Positions 55,812 to 64,000 of a stretch of 64,000 bases of DNA are shown here, in pieces. Position 1 is the first letter of the stretch. Each line of letters opens with the position of its first letter. Position numbers and translations under genes: made by a program. The notes under the pieces are model-generated. The model was not told the DNA's origin. It worked only from the letters and a program-made list of their open reading frames with translations, and did no database searches. This DNA is from Phytophthora sp. 'mugwort' (taxonomy: Eukaryota > Oomycota > Peronosporomycetes > Peronosporales > Peronosporaceae). The stretch spans positions 3,968,001 through 4,032,000 of the forward strand of contig JAUCEF010000001.1 in the NCBI GenBank assembly GCA_033558025.1, read 5' to 3'.

Positions 55812-56216
55812 TTGACGAAAGCTGTGCCCGAGTACTTAACGAAGCAAGCTTTGCCTCTGTGTTTCACCCCGAAAAGTGGCGAAAGCGTTGCGAACGTGGA
55901 ACATCTCGTCGGAATACTAGCCAGGGACCGAATGCTAAGTGACGCAATTATTGACGTTGTTATTCGGTGCATTTGTAACAGGTTCGGTAAGAGCTATGCC
56001 ATGGATTCATTTGCACATACGGTTGGATGCCCAAGTCCACCAGAAACCCGATCTCGACCTTCCAGTTCGTTGTGCTACCGGTCCACTTGAACCAGAATCA
56101 CTGTGGCGTTATCATTGTCAGCCTCGGTTATCAGCAAGAGCATCCGTGCCGGCGCTCGACATGCTGCAACATTCTGCTCATTGTCGAGCAGAATGTTGCA
56201 GCATTGCTCGAGCGCC
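55812..56216 (+). pseudogene. Ulp1-like (C48) protease fragment
   Basis: MLSDAIIDVVIRCICNRFGK then SYAMDSFA corresponds to the substrate-binding start of Ulp1-type C-terminal domains (WLND..I). After frame changes, FQFVVLPVHLNQNHCGVIIV carries the catalytic His. The Asp and Cys segments are missing because similarity ends in the inverted duplication at 56151-56216. It differs in sequence from the Ulp1 domain at 30.1-30.5 kb, so a second family member contributed here. Confidence 0.6.
56151..56216. repeat. Inverted duplication / hairpin with about 29-bp arms
   Basis: GGCGCTCGACATGCTGCAAC through CTGCTC (56151-56179) is repeated in reverse complement at 56186-56216, with a 6-base loop and a small arm mismatch. 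It ends the Ulp1-like similarity, as expected of a fold-back rearrangement. An assembly palindrome artefact is also possible. Confidence 0.65.
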
Positions 56217-56570
56217 ACGATATGACGTAGCCAACATTATGGGTAGGGACCCCGGCTGCAGCGGCTAGACAAATAGCGTCTTCTTTCTCGGGAGCCAGCA
56301 TCAAGGACAGCTCCTCTTGGGCGTCCAACAACTTTACGGAGTATTTAGACACCTTCTCCAGCTTTGCTTCTATAGCCTTGATCTGGTGCAGGCGAGATCG
56401 CAACAGTTCCTTGCAGAAACGCTGCTGTCATGAGTGCACTGGCGAGTATCGTCAGGGTCTGGTGGCGGCGGTGACGACGATGCTGGAGCCTCGTCTCGAG
56501 CGGCGGCGGGGTTACTCATGCAGTCTTCGGTGTCTTTGTTCTTTCTCGGCCAACGGCTTGTTTGCATCTG
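56217..56570 (-). pseudogene. Unidentified minus-strand coding remnant (coiled-coil-like)
   Basis: Frames at 56567-56370 and 56403-56217 give SNPAAARDEAPASSSPPPPD and, one shift later, HQIKAIEAKLEKVSKYSVKL, LDAQEELSLMLAPEKEDAI. The composition is protein-like: a Pro/Ser linker followed by a heptad-like helix. It may be a piece of a transposon protein. I cannot name it. Confidence 0.4.
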
Positions 56571-58022
56571 AAGTCCACAAACATGAATTTTCTGACACGA
56601 CTGATGTGGACACTGGTAACTTTTACAGTTTTTTTGCAGTATTTAATTTCGAATATTTTACGCCATGAGCTCTGCCCTCGTGGTAGTGTTGCTTCGGAGT
56701 GGTGCTGCTTCGGTGTGGTGCTGCTTTTGTTGCCAAGCCTTGTTGTGCTGTGGTAAGGGCTGCCGTGCTGTCGTTATGTTGTGCTAACGCCATTCCGCCT
56801 TGTACCATTACTGTGGTAAACAGACCGCCGTTAAATATTAAAATAATACCGAAACGTTGGGATACATGTAGTGAAATTCTGTACATACGCCGATATTTTT
56901 CTAGCGTTGGGCCCCCTCCGCAAATACGCGCGGTTCTTCTGCGGGCTCCCCGGGCAGGTTCACACACAGCCTGTGGCTACGCGAGTTCAAGCGCGCCGTG
57001 ACTAATCAAGTTGCTAATACAGTGTATCGCAACAATTCATACCGCAAAAGTGTAAAATTTAAGTGCAGCGTACGATAAATATATTGTACTACGTAATAAC
57101 ACAATAGGATGCAGGAAGAGGCTGCACCATCGGCAGGCTGACTTGCAGTTGCAGTACAGCCTGTCCACTGCATCATGGATAAACTTTCTATAGTACATTT
57201 TGAGTCAACCTCGACTTAGGCAAATCGGTATTTCCGCCGCCTTCCTCTCTCTTGCCTATCCTGGCAGCGAGTTGGCCCGGCCAGTGCGACTCGCCCTATG
57301 CGAGCCCCGCACTGCGAGGCGGGAAAACGACAGAGAGAGCGGCGGAAACACCACCAAATGATGATTCCGCAGGTCTCTACGCTGACCCAAATCCGCGGCG
57401 CCATCCCGTCGGGTTTCCCGAGTCTGGATCGATGCATCACGCGATGTGGAGTCACCAGTCACCAGTCGCGAGGACGCGAGGCGCGATTGGCTGTCACGTA
57501 CCTCGTTCTCTCGCAACCAGCCGGCAAGTGCAATGCATACATGACATGTACAGTATTGTAACGCAACGAAAGAGGGATGGCTGGGTAAGTGTCTTGTCTC
57601 GCTTGCAGCGGCATAGTATCGCGTCCACAATCCTGCAGAAGATCTCTCGATTTGGAGACGCAAGCATGTGATGGCGCACCGAGAGCGATGGCCTCGCAGC
57701 TGCAGCAACGCGACTCTATGGCCAGAGCGGCGCCCTCCGCCTTGAATCAACTTACGGTACAGTATCGACGCTTTTGAATTCTGGCGAGCTGTGACTGTAT
57801 CAAGGGTTTTGATACCTCGCTATGAGGCACCGAAGATCCCTGAGCTGAAGGCAAATCCAGCTCGCTGATGAGGCAGCCGCCTTGACTTCCGCACGGGTTG
57901 TCGCTTCCATAGAATTAACATGGAGTATTGAGAATACAAAAGGCGTGAAGCAGATATGGTATGAGTTCGTATTTCCATAGTACTATTGCTAATAAATATT
58001 GAGCCACGACGCCCCAGCGGCC
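56571..58022. other. 1.45-kb stretch without a recognised gene
   Basis: It contains a GTGGTGCTGCTT-type repeated stretch at about 56680-56730 and open frames on both strands at 57250-57750 that look like chance frames. Downstream side of the coiled-coil gene at 58023. Confidence 0.4.
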
Positions 58023-58538
58023 CTACAGCAGCTTGGGATTAAACACTGCGAGCCTCCGTCGCACAAGCTCGAAGACGCCGTTGCGACGGAAGAGGCAGCA
58101 GATCTCGAAACGTGTCTTGACCAACAAAAGACGCTCCGCCTTGAGGGCCGAGGACTGGCTCTGGAGCTGCTCGAACTGGTGCTCGTGGCTCAAGCGCGCA
58201 TCGCCAAGCACCTTAAGCAGCTTCTGCTCCTCCATGCGCTCCTCAGTCATCTCGGCAAGCGCAGCGGTGATGTCGTTGACCGTGCGCACATTGCCGGCTT
58301 CGAGCTCGCGAACAAACTCGTCGATGTCCTCGATTCGGTCGTGGCAGTCGTCGATGTCATCGCTGTAGGACTCGACCTCCTCTTGCTCGTCCTCGAGTGC
58401 CAGCTCCAGGTCACCGAGCTCCATCTCGACCTTACGCAAGCGCGCCACAATGGCCTTGAGTACCTGGACCAGCGCGTAGTTCGTCACCTTCACAAGGCGA
58501 CGCGAGGTCTGCTTGTCCATGGTCACCTTCATTTGCAT
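58023..58538 (-). CDS. Coiled-coil protein of unknown function
   Basis: 171 residues from the ATG at 58538 (MQMKVTMDKQTSRRLVKVTN); the open frame extends a few codons upstream without another ATG. Most of the protein is a predicted long helix with regular heptads and high Glu/Asp/Leu: VLKAIVARLRKVEMELGDLE, EDEQEEVESYSDDIDDCHDR, then EMTEERMEEQKLLKVLGDAR and LSHEHQFEQLQSQSSALKAE. A basic, hydrophobic tail ends VFELVRRRLAVFNPKLL. No signal peptide or membrane segment. The frame is uninterrupted and codon composition looks coding, unlike the debris around it, so I treat it as a real gene. It could be a ciliary or cytoskeletal component or the only exon seen of a larger gene; neither can be shown here. 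Confidence 0.6.
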   Translation of the reverse strand: MQMKVTMDKQTSRRLVKVTNYALVQVLKAIVARLRKVEMELGDLELALEDEQEEVESYSDDIDDCHDRIEDIDEFVRELEAGNVRTVNDITAALAEMTEERMEEQKLLKVLGDARLSHEHQFEQLQSQSSALKAERLLLVKTRFEICCLFRRNGVFELVRRRLAVFNPKLL

Positions 58539-61500
58539 CGTTCCTGGTATGAGTGTCAAGACGGAGTGTGTTGAAGAGCTCTCTGTCTCGGCTTGCTAAG
58601 CTTGTGGGAAATCCGAAAGTGAAGATTGCTACAGCACTGCCGGCGGCGCAGACCAGCCATCGCCTTTTGGCAGCCTTCCTTTGCGCTCCTGCTGAATGTC
58701 CGGCCGGCTTATGCGAGGCCCAGCGGTTACGAATCCGGTCCCAAAAACGCGTGCCACCATTTCGAGGTTGTGATTGGCCACTGTGTAACTTTCATCCAAT
58801 CGACATGTCGGAAGGGACTGATAAATGCAGAAACTTTTGTCTAGTAGCCGGACATTTTAGTCAATCTCGAATTCTGAGTGCTATAGTCCTTCATCCTGGC
58901 TCAACGAGTCATGGCAAGCGGGTCTCGACGAGATCCGATACGATGAGTCCGCCCTGCATCAAAGTAGCGGGCGCTGAAGCTGAGAAACTCTATTGCCGCA
59001 CCTGGTCATCTTACCACTTTTTTGCGGGCATTTATCTGATCCGCGCTGTCGAAACCGGCACTGACCTATGAAATCATAGGTTATGTATGTACCCCGGCAA
59101 GCTGGCAGGCAGAACAGGCAGGGTGGCACTGCGGCACCAAGTTGGACTCCAACTAACTCAGAGCGGCGGCTGTCAGCATCTGACACGGCGGTTGCGCGGA
59201 ACGCTCACCCCTTCGTGATGGCGCCGGACCATTTGTCATCCGTCAACAGATTTTAAAACGAGGCATTTGGCGAGTGGTTGAGACTGTGGCAACCAGCAGG
59301 TTGAGACCCAACCGCGATATGCCGAAAGAAGATGCATCGCTTACAGCGTCGCCGGCCATCTTGTCCAGTGTAGCTCTGTCCCCAGAGTCTAGTTCTCCGG
59401 AGTGACCGTGTTCTCCGTGACAATGCCAGTGGCACTGCTACTGGCAGCCTACTCTGGTGACTCTCGTCTCAGCAGAAACGAGGCGATTTCGCCATATTGG
59501 TAACGCACGTCATTGAAAGGCGCTCACCACTCTCAGCAAGTTGCTGGCAGCAACAGCATTGCTGTGTACATGTACAGCAACGGCGTCGCTGGATAAGAAG
59601 GTCAGCTCAACATTGTCCGATCGAAGGGGACTGGGTGCGATCTTGAGGATCGGTTCTGCGGCATGGCAACGCGCGGCGACTGCAGACAGCGCTGGAACCG
59701 CCCAGCTGGCCGGCCAGGGGGCTCCACCACCAATTGCTTGCCGACTTGCTTGCCGGGCAAGTCAACTTTGGCGTGCAAGTTGGGACCCAATCTAGGCAAC
59801 TCGGGTGACTCCTCGGGTCATTAAGAAGATGCTCAGCGCGAGACGACCTCGAACTTGGACGCAAGGATCGATTGCAGGCACGACAGAAATAGCCTCCGGA
59901 GCACGCTATCGCAACGACAGCATCATCAGCGCTCGTACAACGCCATGAACCACTTCCGTGAGCTCGCGCTATTGCGCATAACCAACACGCCTCGTGGAGC
60001 ACGAGCCAGCGACCGATGCAATCGTTGAAGTTACTCTAGCGGCGGGGTATCGAGATGGTCTTGACAAGACCGGGCGCAGCGGCACAAGACTCTTGTGCCT
60101 CTGCGCCCCGGCTCGTGACGAGCCTCGTCGGTCTCGGCGCCAGTTTCGCACGGGGGCGGAAGATCGAGCGCGCCGCGGACATGCGCCGAAAGCAGCAGGA
60201 GTCGACCCTGTGGTGCAGGCTGCAACCTTGAAGGCACGCAACCCCAAATCAGGCTTTGCCGGTTGTGTCATCGACTTGAAGGTGCAAGCCCGCCACCGCG
60301 TTGTGCCGCTGCAATTACTTTGTACATGTAGTATGCATCAGTGCTTTTTGCAGCATACGCTTTTCTCGGGCCGGTATCGCTTGGCCCAGATTTCGGCCGA
60401 AAAGCAGACGGTTGGCAAACACGCGGATAAGAATCCCTCAAGCCGGCGATCCTAGCATAAATCCTTCTGCTTGTTCGTGGATGACATTGAACAATGCGCA
60501 GCTACTACATGTATTGTTGGATGCGCGTTTGATATTGCAAAACCAAGGAGGGCGTGTAGTTCCCAAGTCGTTTACCAGCACTGATAATACATGTATTATG
60601 AAATGGTACATGTACGGTGACTGTACAACGTACTGTACAGGTATGTACATGTACAGTACAATATGAACTGGTACTGTACGCGTGACTAGAGTTGCATTCA
60701 CACAGTCCGTTAAAGCCTCTATGCCCGTCAGAGCCGTGCGATCCGTCACTGCGTGATGAGTGCGTCGGGGTCACACCAGTAAGCACTACATGCCCGGCTC
60801 GGCTTTCGCACAGCAAATCATACGTGTTCATCCATGTCGGTACATACGCGCAATCCGTGGAGTAATCATGTACTGCCTTCGTCTACCTACAACTGACCGA
60901 GGACGAAATAGGATAATCACACAGCAGAATCTGTGAAAGCACACAAAAGTTGGCAGATTCACACGTGCAAGCTACAGGCGCCCCACAACGATCGGTGCGT
61001 GCTTGCGAATAATTAATCCTCCAAGACATGCAGCATCAACTCTAAAGCGACAACCCCTCCAATAGCAACTGGCACCTCATCCAGCAACGACGTCCATTGA
61101 AAATTTCCAGTGAGGCGTACACACTGTACTACATCGGTGGAGGCAGGGCTGCAGCGCGGCCCGGGCAGCTCATCAGGAAGTCGCCGCAAGCAGAGTACGT
61201 GGGCACGCCGTGTGCGCAGTTGGCACACAAGTTTAAACGACCACATAAGAAGAAGATATCCATCCTGCTGTTGTTGGTGACAATTGAAGAGGTGATTCAA
61301 GAGTTCTAGCAACAGTCAAGTGTTCCAGCAACAGATAAACTTGTTTATTTAGCGATGAGCCAAAGCAAATATCTGCTTTCGAATCGATTTATGCGTCCTG
61401 AAATTGATCATATGGATGGTCACACACATTCGTCCTACTCGCGCATGAGTGTATAATGCACGATGAATAGATGATACTCGACCAGAAAATAATCAGCTCG

Positions 61501-61637
61501 AAGGTTAGGAAATTGCCTTGACATGATTGATAGATGAAGATCTACTCAAAAAGCCAATGATAATAAAAGCCTCACTTTTTGAAGCTACCAACAGCTATGC
61601 ACAAACATAGCAGATTGAAATTTCAATTGCTACGCAA
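58539..61637. other. 3.1-kb stretch without a recognised gene, with a TGTACATGTAC-rich segment
   Basis: Open frames at 59541-59795 and 59994-60455 and their antisense partners have no family match and look like chance frames in GC-rich sequence. Palindromic words ACATGT and TGTACA cluster at 60321-60670. The region upstream of 61638 should contain the 5' end of the last Gypsy element, but I could not find its LTR. Confidence 0.4.
60583..60664. repeat. Cluster of TGTACA/ACATGT palindromes
   Basis: Words AATACATGTATT, GGTACATGTAC, GACTGTACAACGTACTGTAC, GTATGTACATGTACAGTACA follow each other within about 80 bases and can fold back on one another. Similar words occur at 59566-59580 and 60321-60332. 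Function unknown. Confidence 0.5.
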
Positions 61638-62340
61638 ATGGAGAAACAAGACGGAGAGGACCGACTAGCCTTCGTGCTCTTCAAGTCGAGAGGAACCTAC
61701 AAAGGAAACCGGAGGTGGCACCATTCACGGGTAGCAATGGGAAAGCCTGGCCGGAGTTCCAACGAGAGATCAACCGGCTTTACCTCCTCCTGGATATGGA
61801 TGATTCCGATAGGTCTGCCCGGGGCCTTCGGGAAATTTTGTCCCAACTCCAGCATGGACATGACCTCGACCAATTCTTTGATCGTATGGAGAGAGAATGG
61901 GACGATGGAGAAATGTTGGCAAGGTCTATAGTGATCTCTGTGGACGCGCTCAAGAGATGGTATTGTCCCCTAGGAACGCGAGAAGAGTTGCATGAGGAGA
62001 TTAAAGCGCTACGGAAGCCTCGGAGTATGACGGTAGCCAAATTCAAGGACTTGACCACCCTTGAGAGATGGATATTGCCAGATGATGGTAATCCAATGGG
62101 ACCAACAGAGCAATGTCGTCATTAGAGCAGGCATGTCACGTTTGTGGCAAATGCAGGTGGTGCCGCAGCAAATGCAATGGTCAGACCGGCGACAACTACA
62201 AGACCGTTACTTGCAATTTGAAAGAGTGGATCAGCGGACCCAAAAGGATCCCGGCAACAAAGGAAAAAAAACTTGGCAAAAACACAAAACAAAGAGGATC
62301 AACACAAACGCAATCAAACCGGAAGACCGGTTCTGAAACC
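61638..62340 (+). pseudogene. Gypsy element C, gag remnant
   Basis: The frame at 61715-62125 encodes a capsid-like segment: GSNGKAWPEFQREINRLYLL, LQHGHDLDQFFDRMEREWDD, SVDALKRWYCPLGTREELHE. An upstream frame (61638-61931) carries the N-terminus in another phase. At about 62125-62180 a CHVCGK start of a zinc knuckle is followed by shifted residues, so the CCHC motif is damaged. It is followed by Lys-rich sequence to 62340. Confidence 0.65.
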
Positions 62341-63233
62341 TGAGGTGAACAAGCGGTCGCATGAAATCAAGAGGGCTGTCAATTTTGTAAAACTCGGGGC
62401 AATGCGTGGAAGAACCACCAAGCTGATGAGTGTTTCCGGAACCCGATATCGCCTAGATATAGGACGCGGGCGAATAGAGATCAACGTAGAACAAGCAGCA
62501 ACGACAAGAAAGGCCAGGGATCAAGGACCCCCTGGAGTAACCCGAAGGCGGCAGCCGCTCAATCGCAAGAGATCCGAACCACGGAACCAGACGTGTTCTC
62601 GTATTGGCAAGCTCCCGGTGATCAAGTGGCCATGCTGCGGCCGTGCAGACAACTGCAGGTGACTTGAGAAGCTCATCACGCACCACGATTGCGTTTAACC
62701 ACCCTCTGAGCAAGCGGTTGTTTACGGTGTTGTTGGATACGGGAATCACAAAATCTCTGGTGACAAAAGAAGTTGTATCGTTGTTTACGTCGCAAGGGCA
62801 GGAACGGTGGTACCGTAACGTGAATAAACGACAAGCCATGGGGACGATATCCCTCCCGTTCACGCTCCCGGAGTTCTCGGGCAAACGGCAATGTAGCCAG
62901 GACGTTATGGTAGTGGATAAGCTGTTACACCCTGTTATTTTGGGTACAGATTTCATGCAAGCGCAAGGAATTGTTATCGACTACCAGAAGCAAGTCGTAC
63001 AATGGGACGAGTTGGAATTACCGATGAGTGACAAGCCAGAGCCAAAGAAGCGAGTGGCCCATGTAGTACCGGATGATGACATGCGGCCGATGTGGATTCT
63101 AGACGTAGCGGGAAAGGAAACTGACTTGCAGAAACTCGTGCCTAAGGATCACCTGAGTCCAGAGCAGCAGAAACGCATGTGGGAATTTCTGAAGTCATTC
63201 CGAGTGACATTTCTTGGAGGAATAGGAAAATGA
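62341..63233 (+). pseudogene. Gypsy element C, protease domain
   Basis: After a basic linker (62341-62662), the frame 62643-63233 encodes a retropepsin with active site FTVLLDTGITKSLV (about 62716-62757) and the later strand VILGTDFMQAQGIVIDY, then VVQWDELELPM. All the core features of a Ty3-type aspartic protease are present in one frame. A TGA at 63231-63233 cuts the run into RT. The dimeric enzyme would process Gag-Pol. Confidence 0.82.
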
Positions 63234-64000
63234 ATTGAAACCCTACGTCTTGTCTGTGAAAGAGGGTAGCCAACCAAAGGCGCTATTATCATACTCAATC
63301 CCACTCATTCTGCGAGAAGCAACCTTACGGGAAGTCGAAAGGCTTGTTAGCCTAGGGGTAATGGGTCCAGATAAAGACTCGCCGTGGGCAGCTCCTGCTT
63401 TCATCATCCCAGAAGGACGGGACAGTACGATTTCTGACCGACTTCCGTGAGCTGAATTGACGTTTACAGCCGAAGTATTACCCGCTGCCACGAATTCAGG
63501 ACTTGATGAGAGAACTTCCGAAGCCAGCATTTTTTTGGTCATGGGCTACTATATCAGGGAATTAGCGGAATACAGTCGCCCATTTATGGCAGTGGTGCTA
63601 CCGTGGGGGAAATATCGATATTGCCGGTTGCCCATGGGCATTAGCACTGCTCCAGACGAATTTCACGCTGTCGTGCAGCAATTGCTGGGGGACCTTCCAT
63701 TCGTACGAGTATATCTAGACCTTTGATGAACATTTGGAGTACCTAAAAATCGTCCTTCAGCGACTACAGGATGCCGGCGTCGTCGTCCACCCGGAAAAAG
63801 CAAATTTTGTATGACCGAAGTTGAATATCTTGGCTTTCACACCAGCCGAAGAGGGAAGGAGCCGATTCAGACGAAAGTCGATGCAATCCTAAATATAGCT
63901 AAGCCCCGAAGCATCCGCGACCTGCGCAGATTTATTGGCATGGTAGACTACTACAAGGACATGTGGCGAGGACAGTCGAAAATCTTGGCCCCCCTCACAG
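63234..64000 (+). pseudogene. Gypsy element C, reverse transcriptase (runs off window)
   Basis: First frame 63235-63450: KPYVLSVKEGSQPKALLSYS and DSPWAAPAFIIPEGRD. A shift follows in the DFRELN region. Next frame 63457-63726: VLPWGKYRYCRLPMGISTAP then DEFHAVVQQLLGDLPFVRVY. The catalytic box begins YLD, but the rest of YLDD and the following residues are deleted; the text resumes at FDEHLEYLKIVLQRLQDAGV in another frame. TEVEYLGFHTSRRGKEP, KVDAILNIAKPRSIRDLRRF and IGMVDYYKDMWRG mark the thumb up to the window end. RNase H and integrase would lie beyond 64000. Confidence 0.83.

Noticed and set aside
58033..58574. Plus-strand frames over the coiled-coil gene
   Set aside because: Antisense shadows; they lack a known domain, while the minus strand has regular heptads and a clean ATG.
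1..64000. CRISPR arrays, bacterial operons or phage genes
   Set aside because: No direct-repeat/spacer array or bacterial gene order; introns and gene content are eukaryotic.

Overview
The window is eukaryotic and most likely from an oomycete of the Phytophthora/Peronosporales type. The genes carry short GT-AG introns (about 50-110 bp), some with a TACTAAC-like branch site, and they include a motile-cilium gene (CFAP57). The repeats are those seen in this group: chromodomain Gypsy elements, Crypton tyrosine recombinases, SWIM/MULE transposases with Ulp1 protease tails, Helitrons, Copia and Tc1/mariner. The species assignment is inference; no marker gene is complete.

Layout. 1-16241: a minus-strand piggyBac-type transposase gene (N-terminal part 14404-16241, C-terminal part 1-1166) is split by a 13.2 kb Gypsy LTR element (1167-14403). 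The two LTRs are nearly identical, but gag-pol is badly broken, and a separate antisense coiled-coil coding chain lies between pol and the 3' LTR. 18120-23524: a compact host gene island with kaptin (KPTN, 3 exons, +), mitochondrial intermediate peptidase (MIPEP, 5 exons, +) and, convergently, a PH-domain protein ending in a CaaX box (5 exons, -). 23890-30590: a degenerate MULE/SWIM/Ulp1 transposon with a nearly intact Crypton (about 24.95-27.03 kb) inside it. 32547-38937: a pogo-like transposase cut by two minus-strand Gypsy remnants. 40029-41084: a secreted endonuclease/exonuclease/phosphatase-fold protein. 42061-46306: CFAP57 (-), with a 26-nt first exon. 46536-53900: a Helitron remnant, a Copia remnant and a Tc1/mariner element with TA target duplication and long TIRs, followed by MULE-like and LTR-like debris. 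54319-54765: a diverged LSU rRNA fragment. 55812-56216: a second Ulp1-like fragment ending in an inverted duplication. 58023-58538: an unidentified coiled-coil gene (-). 61638-64000: a further Gypsy element running off the window.

Host genes thus form small islands (18.1-23.5 kb, 40.0-46.3 kb, possibly 58 kb) between nested, mostly dead transposons. KPTN encodes a TORC1-pathway adaptor, MIPEP a mitochondrial presequence-processing peptidase and CFAP57 an axonemal protein. They have no obvious joint pathway beyond being neighbours.
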